Positions 34,115 to 45,965 of a DNA stretch of 64,000 nt are shown piece by piece. The notes beneath the pieces are model-generated. The model was given only the letters and a program-made list of their open reading frames with translations, did no database searches and was not told the DNA's origin. This DNA comes from Sorex araneus (lineage: Eukaryota > Chordata > Mammalia > Eulipotyphla > Soricidae). The stretch spans positions 24,189,084-24,253,083 of the forward strand of contig NC_073303.1 in the NCBI RefSeq assembly GCF_027595985.1, written 5' to 3'. Made by a program: the position numbers and the translations under genes. The number at the start of each line of letters is the position of its first letter. The stretch's first letter is position 1.

Positions 34115-34641
34115 AGTTTTACTTTATTTTTTAGTAACTGTGATTTATGGTACTGTTAATGATGGTTTTCTGCATACTCCTGCATCTGCACCAAAATGCC
34201 CATATCCCTCATCTAAGACCCCCAAAAGTCCCTGTTTAGCATCCCTATACACAATAAAAACCTCAGTTCTATGGATCCTCTCTCATTATGTTGCCTTTGG
34301 CCAATTTTTGCTTCCTTACTGTATATCTTTAAATCCCACATATGAGAGAGATTAATCTGTATTTATTACTTCCCATTTGACTTTATTCAGTACAATACTC
34401 TCTAGTTCCATCCATGTTGGGAAAAATTGTATGACTTTGTCCTTTCTTAGAGCTACATAGTATTCTATTGTGTGTATAACCACAATCCATTTATCTGTAC
34501 ATGACCATGTGGGTTGTTTCCATATCTTGGCTATTGTACTAAGTACTGCAATGAACATAGGTGAGCATAGATCCTTTCAAATTAATATTTTTGAGTTTTG
34601 GGGAGATAGATGTCAAGAAGTGGTATTGCTGGGTCATATAG
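34115..34641 (-). mobile_element. Older L1, part 1 (split by LTR)
   Basis: Reverse L1: CACATATGAGAGAG, GTAGTATTCTATTGTGTG, GTGGGTTGTTTCCATATC, GTACTGCAATGAACATAGG and AAGAAGTGGTATTGCTGGG. It is interrupted at GGGTCATATAG by the LTR and resumes at 35599. Confidence 0.85.
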
Positions 34642-35592
34642 TGTAAAAAACTAAAGCACACCAACGGGCGTGTGCACTCACGGGCTCTCCGGGCGGCTCT
34701 GTCTCACCGCCCACGTTCAGTTCTCTGGAACCGCTGTGTGTGGCTGTTGGTCAAGGGCAGACGACGGAAGGAAGAAGGCCAAACTGGTTTCTCAATCAGT
34801 TTATTTTGTTCTCTCTCTCTGCTTCTCTCTCTCTCTGGATCATCTTCTATCTCCTTCTTCTGTCTCTCTTGTCTTATTCTTCTGTCTCCTTCTCTGATCC
34901 ACAGTCTCAGTTTATATAGCAAATTACATAGGGCAGTAGCACAAAGGTGGATTTAACATCAACAAATCAACAAAGAAGGGTAAAACCATTTCTTGAGGAG
35001 ATTAACAAAATCTCATCTAAAGAAATCTCATCTAAGGAGATCCACTCAAGGGTGTGATTCCAAACAAGGGTGTGTCAGGGTGTGAGCTAGTAATCTGCTT
35101 AAATAGTTATGGTAAATCTACTTCTAATATTTCTAGCAATGTAATTCTATATGAGCACAGTAAGAGATATAAAGTTTGGTTCTTCCTGAGGACATCTCAC
35201 TATACATTCCAGGCCACAGTCCTCAGGCCAGGTTAATCTTCCTAACCCCAGCAGGATCCTATTCTCGTCATTACCTTTGGATCATGACAGCATTGTCCAT
35301 GATCATGCCCTCAACTTATAGTTGAGTATTGTGGTGCTTTGGCCTGGCCCATTTCGATGCCAGGGTAGCTCACAGCTTGCCCTGGGTCTATTCCGTCCCT
35401 CGTCGGGCCACTGCTTTTGGGGTGCTAAGAAAGCAGATGCCCGGGAGTAAATATTATTGGAGTCAATCAGCTCCCAAGTTACAAAGCATAATATTAACTG
35501 TCTTCCTGTGTCCATACAGAAAGGCCATTGCTCTAGGGTAAACTAAGTTCCCTGCGGCAAGGCTAAAAGGACAAACCCCATGTTATCCTACA
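34642..35592 (-). mobile_element. Solo LTR of an endogenous retrovirus (class II-like)
   Basis: A 951-bp block with TG...CA ends (TGTAAAAA / ATCCTACA) and a 6-bp TSD ATATAG at 34636-34641 and 35593-35598. On the minus strand it has a TATA box TATATAAA (34911-34918) and an AATAAA signal (34800-34805). A CpG-containing U5-like end reaches 34642. The 6-bp TSD and layout suggest a betaretrovirus-like (ERVK/IAP-type) family. No internal viral genes remain, as expected after LTR-LTR recombination. Confidence 0.88.
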
Positions 35593-35598
35593 ATATAG

Positions 35599-35902
35599 GA
35601 GTTCTATTCTTTTTTTCTTGAGATGTCTCCATGTTGCTTTCCATGGAGGCTGACACAGATGACACTCCCACCTATAGCGAATGAGAGTTCCTTTCTAACC
35701 ACAACTGTACCAACAATGTTTTCAGACTTTTTGATATATACCATTCTTGTGCTTGTAAGATTCATTGCTTTGATTTTAATTTCCCTACTCATAAGTTATA
35801 ATAAGCACTTTTCTATATTCCTATCAGTCATCCATATGTTTTCTTTAAGAAAGTGTTTCTTCTTTACCTTTACCTATTTTCACTGGGTTATTGGATTTTT
35901 TG
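35599..35902 (-). mobile_element. Older L1, part 2
   Basis: Continues the same reverse ORF2 text after the LTR: GAGTTCTATTC, TTTCCATGGAGGCTGACAC, CTAACCACAACTGTACCAAC. It ends where a SINE-B fragment entered. Confidence 0.82.
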
Positions 35903-35911
35903 TTGTTGAGC

Positions 35912-36038
35912 AAGCTACCCATGGTGTATTTGATAATGCCAAAAAACAGTAACAAGTCTCACAATGGAGACCTTACTGGTGCCCACTCGAGCAAATCGAT
36001 GAACAATGGGATGACAGTGCTACAGTGCAGTGCTACAT
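35912..36038 (+). mobile_element. SINE-B, 5'-truncated, in L1
   Basis: Begins at AAGCTACCCATGGTG and lacks the head and first body block. It ends GTGCTACAGTGCAGTGCTAC. The flanks TTGTTGAGC (35903-35911) and TTGCTGAGC (36039-36047) form an imperfect TSD. Confidence 0.87.
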
Positions 36039-36047
36039 TTGCTGAGC

Positions 36048-36170
36048 TTTGTATCTGCTTTATAGATCTTGGATAGTCACTCTTTATCTAATGTGTTAAA
36101 TACAAATATTTATTCCCTCTTAGTGTCTTTTACTTTTGCTATGCAGAAAGACTTTGAAAGGTCAACATAA
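36048..36170 (-). mobile_element. Older L1, part 3
   Basis: Further reverse L1 ORF2 text after the SINE (GATCTTGGATAGTCACTC, TTTTGCTATGCAGAAAG). The end is not sharply visible. Confidence 0.7.
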
Positions 36171-37780
36171 GCAAAGAGAACTAACAGCTAAGTAATATTT
36201 TCCCCCATCTCTAAGAGACAGTATCCTGTTCCCTATGGCTAATTCCATAGGCTTTCATTTAACAATCTTAAATTATACAGGAATTTGGTGGAATGTTCTC
36301 CTTCCTATTTCTCACCCTGTCCCCGGAGGAAAAACTCTCAGAGGTTTTGCTCAACTAAGAAAAAAAGCTCTTGTTCATTAAGTGATATATCAAAGTGATC
36401 AGATTTCTAGTAAAGAGTGACCCATGCTATACAACATAAAAGACTGAGAGTGATTTTCCCTATATTTGGTACAAGCTGTGTGAAAGTTTCATTTTAATAA
36501 CCTAAGGGTGACTTGATTCACTTTCTCTTTAATGCCAAAATGGGAGTTCTAAGCACAAAACTACAAAACGACCTAGACCTACTCACAAGAGAAGAGAATC
36601 CCCACCTAACCCCAGTTAAGAGATTTCAAAAACTAAATTCTCAACTCTCCCCCAAGGTGCTGATGACCTTAATTGGGGTCTTTGCCAGCATAGGTGGGTG
36701 TCTTCCCACCATACCTCAATTTTCCAGACTAGCATACTTTTGCAAGTTAGAATAAAGCACAGTGCCGTTGTAGCTTAGGACTATGGTGATTCGCAAAACT
36801 TTCTAGATTATTCTCTGGTGCCTACTCTTTCAAACTGAGTACTCTAGAAGATGAAATCAAATTCGTGGAAAAGATCACACTGTCTTTCTACCATCTGAAA
36901 CACAGACGAACAGCAAGCTAAAACTTTGTTTTCTCCTGAGTCTGATTTTCAACAGAATTTTGCAAGGTGCAAAGGCGTGACAAATAAGAAGCTTCCTTCA
37001 GGCACTGTCGTTCAAGCCATAGGAAAAGTAGTAAGTCTCCCAATGAAAAAAAAGTTTAGTTTGTGGCTCAAAAAGTTTAGGAAAAAAGTTTAGACCCTTA
37101 TACCTATACATGTCCAGCTCATTCTTCCTAACATGGTCACCAATTGTCACCACATTGCCAAATCCATTATCTCTGTTTTTGTTCTCAACTGACAGACATC
37201 TTAGTGATGTTTGGGAAAACTTAACTTTCCTGGGTCTGTTGATGTCACACAGACTCATTTTCCTTGAACTTACTCTTTGCCTTGGTATCTTCTATCTGCA
37301 GTCTAAATGATCCTGATCTTCCAGATCTCCCCTGACCTTCTTTTATAGCTGGTACTCTTTCCCGTCTAATCATATCCATCCCTTTGGATTTAATTCCATC
37401 CATAATACTGGGTCTCCAGCTCACATCTTGAGTTCCAGATGTGTATTTCTTAGCAGCCTTTTTGACTTTGCTTCAGTAAACACATCTACAGGCATGCCAC
37501 AAACACCCTTGTGTACTGACAAGCATACTCATTTCTAAGCCATACTCATTGCTTAACCTGTCCTGCATTATTATTTCTGTACCTCTAGAAATGGATCCGC
37601 GATGCTCGTAAAGGCTCTAGAAAGAAGCAAGCATTGAACTTGCCACCTTCCTCCATCCTATCACCATCAGATCCAACGAGCTAATCTTGTCCTTTCTAAC
37701 TCCACGGAATATGTGTCAAATGTTCCACTTTCTAGCCAAATTGTTGACAACTTGGTACCCACTGTTACTTCTTATCTAAA
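36171..37780. other. Intron 3, nothing recognised
   Basis: 1.6 kb without a recognised repeat. The frames at 36513-36755 and 36998-37258 have no family resemblance. The frame beginning MSLCDINRPR overlaps an opposite-strand frame, as expected by chance. Confidence 0.45.
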
Positions 37781-38345
37781 CTAGCACACCACCTCCAAAC
37801 TTTCCAGTAGCCTTTGAAAGTGCTTTTCTTCTCGCCTAGAAGATTCTGTTTTTCCACCGCTTTATTATATTTAAGCTCCAGTTTAAATTGAACTCAGAAC
37901 AACCTTCCCTAAACTACTTTACCTAAAATATGTCCCTCCACTTCTCATGCATAGAGTTTTTCATAGTACATACCATAATTGGTTTCTGTGTGTCTTTTTA
38001 CTTCTTTTATAGAAAGTCTTCCTTGTTAAATTGCAAAGTATGGGGCCAGAGTGATAAGACAGTGGTTAGGGCATTTGCCTTACATGTGGTCAACCCGGGT
38101 TCGAGCCCTGGCACTCCATATGATCCCCTAAACCCACCAGGAGTGATACCTGAGCACAGAGCTGGAGTAAGCCCTAAGCATCACCAGGTGTGGCCTCAAA
38201 CCCAAAAAGACAAAAAAAAAAACCACCCAAAAAAACTTGTAAGGGCTACAAGATCAGGAACCACATTTACTCTCTAGCACCTTACACAGCACCTGGCATG
38301 TGAGAAATTTCTATTACCATATTAAAGAATAAATGAGATATTGGT
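37780..38345 (+). mobile_element. Ancient L2-like fragment
   Basis: CTCCAGTTTAAATTGAACTC, AACCTTCCCTAAAC, and then, after the inserted SINE, GGAACCACATTTACTCTC and CACCTTACACAGCACCTGGC. The end is AGAATAAATGAGA. This follows the order of the L2 3' end (accessions not checkable here). A SINE-A at 38042-38237 interrupts it. Confidence 0.45.
38042..38237 (+). mobile_element. SINE-A
   Basis: GGGGCCAGAGTGATAAGACAG, B box GGTTCGAGCCC, CATATGATCCCC, and tail AAAAAGACAAAAAAAAAAACC. TSD not resolved. Confidence 0.85.
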
Positions 38346-39209
38346 CCCAACTCTGACCATTTCTCTGTGTCCTACTTGGCACCAGAACTAGGATCCTAGA
38401 GTGGCATGTTCTAGGTCTCTGGGGCATTAGAGGAAGAAAAGAAGCATTTGGCAGTTCTGCTTTCAGAGTCTCTGACTGACACTCTAAGTGTCGAAATTTT
38501 AAAGTATGATTTTCTACAAAAAGTTCTATGAGGAAAATTCTAGAGAGATTACCGACACCTTGAAATACCTGTGGGATGTGTTATGTTACTTGTTTATATT
38601 TATGACTTATGTTTGAAAAGATGTGCAGTCATAGTAACTAACATGTTCTGTTAGAGAGAGGTGATGTTTTATTCTCACTGGTACTGTGGCTCAAAAATGG
38701 ATACTCTCCAGCAGAACCATTCTCAGTCTTTACTTTGCTCTTACTGCCACCATTCCTGGGATGTTAGTTAGATAACTGGGTGTTTATGTTGACAAAGAGT
38801 GTTCATAAAAGCTATTGAACAGGGAATATGAGAACAGGGGCTGAAATTAAGAAGAGGAAGAAACAGATGTTCACAGAGGTAGCATGATGTAAGAAAGGTA
38901 GTCAGAGAATAGAAACATTTATTGAAAAAAAAGGTCTTTCCCTAAAGTTCTAAAATCATATAAAACACTAATTTTCCCCCACCTTTCTACTGCCCTGTTG
39001 GCACTGAACTTGAAAAATATACTTCTCAGGGTCAACTACAGGTTCCTCCTGATGGAAAAACTAAATATTCGTGAGGTATGCATGATCATACTATATGTAT
39101 AAGAAATACTCCACCAATGGGAATAGCACAAGTTCTTTCATGGTTGCTATGAAACTTGAAAATTTAGCAGTTCAATAGCAATAAAGTTTATTTTTAACAT
39201 GGCATCAAG
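38346..39209. other. Intron 3, nothing recognised
   Basis: Unique-looking sequence. Confidence 0.45.
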
Positions 39210-39848
39210 TTTTTTATTTTACTTAGTTTAACTTTATCCTGTATTGAGGTAACACTGATTAATAAGAATATTAATGATTTTGTGTTAGGTATAATCCAAA
39301 TCCACCAAATCCACCACCAAATTGCCAATATCCCTCCTCCAATGTTCATACTGTCCTTGCCTTCCTCTCCCCCTATTGTCAGTAATTTTTCATCAAATAC
39401 TGCCCATGTCCTTGTTTTGTTTATTATGTATCCCATATACATGAGATCATCCAATGTTTATCTTTCTCTTTCTAACTTATTGCTTGGCTTGATCCCCTCC
39501 AGATCCATTCACACTGTAGAAAATCAAGATTTTATATTTTGTTTTAGCCTGGCAAGCTACCGAGAATATCCCGCCCGCACAGCAGAACCTGGCAAGCTGC
39601 CCGTGGTGTATTCATATATGCCAAAAACAGTAATAGTAAGTCTCACAATGGAGATGTTACTGGTGCCTGCTCGAGCAAATCAATGAACAACGGGATGACA
39701 GTGCTACAGTGCTACAGTTATAGCTGAGTTATATTTCATTGTGCACATACACCACAACTCTTCTATTCATTCATCTCTTATTTGACATCTCAGTTCTTTC
39801 CAGATCTAGGCTACTGTGACTAATACTGCAATAAATATAGGTGGCACA
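39210..39848 (-). mobile_element. Old L1 3' part
   Basis: Reverse L1: TTTTTATTTTACTTAG, CCAATATCCCTCCTCCAATG, CCCATATACATGAGATCATC. After the nested SINE come TTATATTTCATTGTGCACATAC and GTGACTAATACTGCAATAAA. A SINE-B lies at 39546-39717. The L1 is cut at 39848 by the composite element and does not clearly resume. Confidence 0.78.
39546..39717 (+). mobile_element. SINE-B, 5'-truncated, in L1
   Basis: Starts at AGCCTGGCAAGCTACCGAG and ends ACAGTGCTACAGTGCTAC. The head is missing. The L1 text continues on the far side. Confidence 0.87.
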
Positions 39849-39860
39849 TAGCAGAGTCAT

Positions 39861-40697
39861 TTTTTAAAAATTTTTTATTGAGGGGCTGGAGCGATAGCAC
39901 AGCGGGTAGGGCATTTGCCTTGCACGCGGCCGACCCGGGTTCTAATCCCAGCATCCCATATGGTCCCCTGAGCACCCCCAAGGGTAATTCCTGAGTGAAG
40001 AGCCAGGAGTAACCCCTGTGCATCGCCGGGTGTGACCCAAAAAGCAAAAAAAAAAAATTTTTATTGAACCACCATGTGAAAAGTTACAACGTTTTCAGGC
40101 TTAAGTCTCAGTCATACAATGATCAAACACCCATCCCTTCACCAGTGCACATGTTCTACCACTAAGAACCCCAGTATACCTCTCATCCCACCCCCACCCC
40201 CTGCCTGTGTGGCTGATGATTTTCACTTTACTTTCCCTTTACTTTGATTACATTCAATATTTCAACAAAAAATTCACTATTATTATTTGGAATTTTCCCC
40301 CAACAATCAGACCTGCCAAAAAGGCATCATTTGACAATTTGTTTTCCATTGCTGAGAACGAAGAGCATATGAGGTTTTGGATTTCTGCTATTTTAGTAAT
40401 TAAGCCCAGGGAAATTTCTGCCAGAAGTCACATCATTGCAAGCTTGTACCTCTGTTTAGTGGGTCTTATAAGATGGCAGTTGCCACGCTGCTGTTGGGGA
40501 AAGGAAAGGCCAAGAGAGAAAAACCTTTCCCCTCCCGGGGCAGCATGGAGCCGTAGCTTAGTTCACAGTCTAGAGGCATTTCTGCAAGAAGCCGCTGGGT
40601 GCCGAAAGTAGTTAGTTGGACTCCAGGATCATGGGCGTTCAGGAACGGAGGAGCCATTCATGTGCAGCCACTCGGGGTCACATCTGGGTGGAGAGCC
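39861..40697 (-). mobile_element. Composite L1-tailed element, copy 2, with nested SINE
   Basis: The TSD TAGCAGAGTCAT is perfect, at 39849-39860 and 40698-40709. The left end is T-rich and holds a SINE-A (39882-40057). Element sequence runs 40058-40697: the reverse 3' end ATTGAACCACCATGTG (an AATAAAAA signal in sense), CATCCCTTCACCAGTGC, and CATTCAATATTTCAAC. The CpG-bearing 5' half is CCTCCCGGGGCAGCATGGAG. Its 5' end reaches about 75 bp further than copy 1. No open frame. This is the best delimited member of the family. Confidence 0.85.
39882..40057 (+). mobile_element. SINE-A, well preserved, nested in an A-tail
   Basis: A box TAGCACAGCGGG, B-box-like GGTTCTAATCCC, and end GGGTGTGACCCAAAAAGC plus poly(A). 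It lies within the T-rich end of the composite element and duplicates TTTTTATTGA (39872-39881 and 40058-40067). Confidence 0.93.
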
Positions 40698-40709
40698 TAG
40701 CAGAGTCAT

Positions 40710-41293
40710 CTTTCTTTGAAAGGAGAATAATTTCATGAAGGCAGAGAATTCAGTACTTCACTGTTCATGAGAGGAAGAATTTTAGCAAAAAGCATTGAGT
40801 TTGATAAACAAAATAAAAACCTTTGTGCTTGGGGGATGGTGGAGGGGAGTTGGGGGGGGTGGGAAGGAAGGAGGTGCTGGAAACTAAATCATCATTTCAG
40901 AGGGCTCTTCCAGGGAGTTCTGACACAAAATTGATTGAGAATAAGAGGGTCTGTATTTTTACCCTCCCTCTTATAACACATCTAGAAACTCATAAAAGCC
41001 ATATTTTTATTAATTTATGAGTGGGAATTTTATGATCTTTTGAGAAATTTTGTCTTATTTTATCTGAGAAGACCAGGGTAGGAAAATGAGCCCAATTTCT
41101 TGGCCTCAGGAAACCTGTATCTTTGCCTGAGTCCTGCTTTTCCAGGATGTATCTGGGCAAATAGGCATGTAGCTTCCCAAATTTTATAATTACAAATGTG
41201 TCCATATTTCTAGCACCTTTGATATTGGTGAGACAGATGGCAATGAACTTTGTGCAGACTTTTATTTGTAAACCTTTTCCCAGCACCCCGGGA
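40710..41293. other. Intron 3, nothing recognised
   Basis: Contains a G-rich patch near 40830-40875. No exon or repeat family. Confidence 0.45.
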
Positions 41294-41640
41294 CTCCAAT
41301 GATAACCTCTCAGTACCTATATTGCAAACCATAATGCCCAGAATGAAAGAAAGAGAGAGACAGAGACAGAGACAGAGAGAATGTGTGTATGTGTGTGTGA
41401 GAGAATGTGTGTATGTTTGTGAGAGATAGAGAGGGAGAGAGAGAGAAGAAGAAGAAGAAAAGTGCCTGCCATAGACGTAGTCTGTGGACAGGTGAGGAGG
41501 GTGGGCAGGAAGAAAACTTGGAATATTGGTGATAGAAAATGTACACTGGTGAAGGGATGGTATTGAAATATTGTGTGACTTAAACCCAACTATGAACAAC
41601 CTTGTAACCGTGTATCTCCTGGTGATTCAATTTTGAAAAA
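41294..41640 (+). mobile_element. L1 3' UTR, plus strand
   Basis: Sense-oriented L1 end: AACCTCTCAGTACC, TATTGCAAACCATAATGCCC, and a GA/GT-rich block (41345-41460). The landmarks GTACACTGGTGAAGGGATGG and GTATCTCCTGGTGATTCAAT follow. The GA-rich block corresponds to the TC-rich block in reverse copies at 15028 and 62035. Confidence 0.85.
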
Positions 41641-42822
41641 TCAGAAAAAATAAGCCTATTATGAACCAGTAATTGAAACTCAAATGTACAGGGGACTGGA
41701 CTAGGGATATATGACTCAGCCTGGAAAGAAGAAGAAAGATGAAAGAACAATTTTGAAATACAAGAAACAATCATCTGTATGTGCATCACAGCTTTTGTTT
41801 TTTTTTAATTATGTGTAGGAGATTTATTTTAAGCATTTCCTACGACTTGATTTTTAATTATTTATTTGAAATTTTTGAAATAATTTTTAAATTTATTATT
41901 CTTAAGGTAATGTGTTTATAATGGCGTTGCCACTTATGGTCTTGGTATACATAGGTTGGCAATGATACAGTGTGAGGTGAGGTAAGTGTGTAGCATAGAT
42001 CATAGCTTTCTCATCTCTAAATAACAGGGGACTTTCATACTCTTCTACTTGTTCACATTTTTCTTGAAATAGCATTTCCTTGTCTGCCCCTAGACATTTG
42101 AAGACTGTACTGTATGATGTTCTTCCTTTGTAAAGAGATTTGAGAATCTCTTTACAAAAGAGATTCTCTATTGGGATTAATTCCTTTCTTCAAGGATCAA
42201 TTAACAATGTCTAAATTGTCACAACTAGGTGGGGGTGAGGGGTGTCCCTAGCACCTTGAATAGAAGACAAGGGTAATGCTAAACAGCCAGCAATGGACAT
42301 GTACTCTTCCACATGATTGATTCTAATCAGCTATGATGTGAAGGTTTGATTCTGCCTGGCTTAAGTTTGAAAGTGTTTCCTCCTACAACTTTTCTTCTCA
42401 CACATATTATTCCTTTAATTCTTATATCTACTTCCATTAACAAAAGGTATATCTAACACTGTGGTTCCCAAGTTCCTTATCTCCAGCTAGTTTTCTCTTG
42501 AGTAACACCCTACCAGACACCTTTACTTTGATGTCCTATAGACATATCTTTTGTTTTGATCGTTATAAGGAAAAAATTATGTATAATTGAAAATATTTTT
42601 GTAGTCTTTTTTTTCTCAGTTCTAATATAGGTAATATGTTTAGAGCATTGATGTATAAAGTTAGGACACATGACCACTATCAAAATACATATATATATAT
42701 ATAACCCTCTACCACTATCCTTATGTCACCTCTGGTCCAATTACCATCCCCCCCTCACTCTTGCTTTTTGTGAATAAGTTATGTGATGATTGCTTTTTAA
42801 TTTAAAAAATTAAAGCGACTGG
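41641..42822. other. Intron 3, nothing recognised
   Basis: AT-rich. It includes a small (AT)n patch near 42688-42702 and an inverted motif AGAGATT...AATCTCT at 42135-42170. No exon. Confidence 0.45.
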
Positions 42823-42975
42823 GGGACTTAGGGTCATATTAATTGGTGCTCAGTGCTTATTCCTGGCTTTGTGCTCTTGGGGATACTGGGGAACCACGTG
42901 CAGTGCTGGAGTAAAACTGGGGTTAACTGCACATAAGGCCAGTGCATTAATCCCTGGCTTGTCTCTCCAGATATC
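42823..42975 (-). mobile_element. SINE-A, diverged
   Basis: Reverse: GGTGCTCAGTGCTTATTCC, TGGCTTTGTGCTC, GGGGAACCACGTGCAGTGC, and CATAAGGCCAGTGC. The head is degraded. Confidence 0.65.
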
Positions 42976-43049
42976 TAGAGAAACCTAGAGAGAAAATGTT
43001 TTAAATGATACAACAGGTGGTGTAGTATAAAATAATTAGACATTGAGAT

Positions 43050-43148
43050 ACCACCAGCAATGCTGAAGAAATGGATGTTTGATCATTGTGTGATTGTAAC
43101 CCAAACATGAAAGCTTGTAACTATCTCACAGTGATTCAATAAAATTTA
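43050..43148 (+). mobile_element. L1-type 3' terminus, host of the array
   Basis: Sense L1 end: ACCAGCAATGCTGAAGAAATGG, GTTTGATCATTGTGTG, CATGAAAGCTTGTAACTATC, CAGTGATTCAATAAAATTTAAG. It is immediately followed by the 700-bp GAAA array in the place of its A-tail. Confidence 0.85.
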
Positions 43149-43849
<701 letters not shown>

Positions 43850-44059
43850 TGACTTCCCTCCCACCACTCCCCAAAAAAAGCCCTGGAGTTAGAAAGATTT
43901 CTATCTAGTTGCCAAAGGGAATTAGTTCTTCATAGTAAGCAAGAGAGCATTACCTTCCATTATGAACAATTAGGGCTCAGTCCAGTGCTATGTGCTGTTG
44001 TTAAATATTTGAGAGTCTTCATAAGACGTTAGAATAGCATAGAACTCATGTGACACTCT

Positions 44060-44283
44060 ATCACTGTATCACTGTCATCCCGTTGTTCATCAATTTGCTC
44101 AAGTGGATACCATTTCGTTCTCCATTCGTCCCTGTCACGCCTAGTGGCATATTGGGGCTCTTTCAGGATCAGGGGAATGAGAACCGTCGTTGTTACAAAC
44201 AGTTGTAACAAAACGGTTGTTACAACCGTTTTGCATATCAAGTATGGCATGGGTAGCTTGCCAGGCTCTGCTGTATGACACTG
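44060..44283 (-). mobile_element. SINE-B intermediate variant with palindrome
   Basis: The 3' end is TATCACTGTATCACTGTCATCCCG. After CTCCATT it carries a 56-bp segment (44127-44182, CGTCCCTGTCACGCC to GATCAGGGGAATGAG) that ordinary SINE-B lacks. The SINE-B body resumes with GCATATCAAGTATGGCATGG. A 25-base perfect palindrome at 44209-44233 replaces the usual TTGTTACTG text. The head is absent. Confidence 0.8.
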
Positions 44284-45559
44284 TATGGTCACAGCAAATA
44301 TAAGTTGACTTTCATTAGTAATTTCTTTCAATTTCTTATAGTGCTGAAAACACTGCTTGTCATGAAATATTTGATGGATATGAAATGAGGGAATTTCCCA
44401 AGCAAACATGTTGTTCTATTCTCCTATCTAGGCCCCATTTCCAGTCACTCCCCTTTCTACTGGTAAGATTTCACAGTGAGCTCGTGTGCCCCTTCCTCCC
44501 CTTCCATAGAGACTAAATCAAAATCAACACACTACTTGCATTTGGTAAACTCACCAATGAGTAACTGCTATTCTTACAGAACAATGAACTGTCCCTTTAG
44601 GAATACTCTGATGGGTCAGCAAGGAAAAGGCAGAGTGAAGAGAGAGGAAATGCGGAAATTAATTCATCACTGAATAAGTCATGCGGGAGTTTGGAACTTT
44701 GTCCCAGAGCCTTAGCCTACAGGAAGTTTCCAAAAACTGCTGTAACCTCCCAGAAAATCAGCTGACTCTGTTCTAAGTTCCTTATTCATATTGTGATGAG
44801 ATCTATAAGGAAGGAAAAGTATCCTGCGAAGAAAGTGGCTCAAAAGCAAGAGCAGATCCTCACACATCAGAAACTTCCCTTCCTTGAAAAGAACAGTCTC
44901 TTTCCTTCAAATTGGAGCAGCTTTCTAGAGAGTTGCCCATCTGTCTTAGAAGCAAGCCTTCATGTGTGACATGAGGAACCAGACATAGAAGCGAGGAGGA
45001 AGTGTAGATTATAGGTTGATGAAGAGGAGAGGATAAAGAAAAGGTATTGGGTGGAGCCGGGTTGGATTTCCATCTAGTCTAGTCTAAGAATGGGAGTTCA
45101 CAGGCTGGGGGGTCCTTCAAGGAAATGAGAATTGCCTTTGCTGGTTACATTTTTCACCATCTTGTAGGACAACCCACTCACAGATGGTGACCTTCCATAG
45201 TGTGGGTACTGGAGCTGTTCCCAGAAATCACATCTTCAGATTTCCCTACCAACAACACCCACTTTTAGGATTTAGGGGGCTTTCTATTGCTACGACAATG
45301 AGTAAGGATGACCAGCTTGAAGTGAGATGGACTCAATGACCCTAATATCTTTTTTTTTTTTTTGGTTCCCTTGTCAGTTGTTTCTGGCTACAGATGCTAT
45401 CTTCTCACACCGGCAGACAGGACTGTGTTCCAGACCAAGCATAAATCCAACCCCTACTTCCCCGTCGACCCCACTCCATTAATTGCATTGATTCATTCAT
45501 CGATGCCAGTGGAGAAAACTGGTTGAGTGCCTTGTTAGATACTGATAAGCATGGTAGCA
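44284..45559. other. Intron 3, T-run only
   Basis: A T15 run at 45350-45364 could be the tail of an unrecognised minus-strand retroposon. Otherwise nothing recognised. Confidence 0.45.
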
Positions 45560-45965
45560 GCCTTAAACCTGGAGTTGTTTCTTCCTCGGGAGGTCTGGCC
45601 ACTATATGAAGTAAATACCTTACTGTGGGATTGTGCTGGGGCTGACCACAGGAGGTGTAAGCTGGTAAAGGAAGGTCTCAGGCTTCTTTCTTCAAAGGCT
45701 CCTAGGAGAAGTGATTTCTCTGCTGAGTCCTATAAGATGAGAGGAACGTGGAAAGGAAGGGATGAGGTGGACACAGGAGCAGGGCAATTTATCAACAGTG
45801 ATACAGGAAAGTGTGCTCATATTGCAGGGTAACTAGGGCATCGGGGTAGGGTGGAGGCCATAGGTGAGGCATGGACACTGATAGGATAGGCACCAGATCA
45901 TAACAGGCTTCGAGGGCCATGTTAAAGACTGACTTCTACCTTACAATACATAGGATCAGGTAACT
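45560..45965 (-). mobile_element. Ancient mammal-wide repeat remnant
   Basis: The text order is GGAAGGTCTCAGGC, GCTGAGTCCTATAAGATGAGAGG, CACCAGATCATAACAGGCTTCGAGGGCCATGTTAAAGAC. It follows a very common old mammalian interspersed repeat (family name not assigned; strand by convention uncertain). Strongly diverged. Confidence 0.4.

Noticed and set aside
34642..35592. Provirus with genes
   Set aside because: Only one LTR is present, with a TSD at both of its ends. There is no second LTR and no internal coding sequence.
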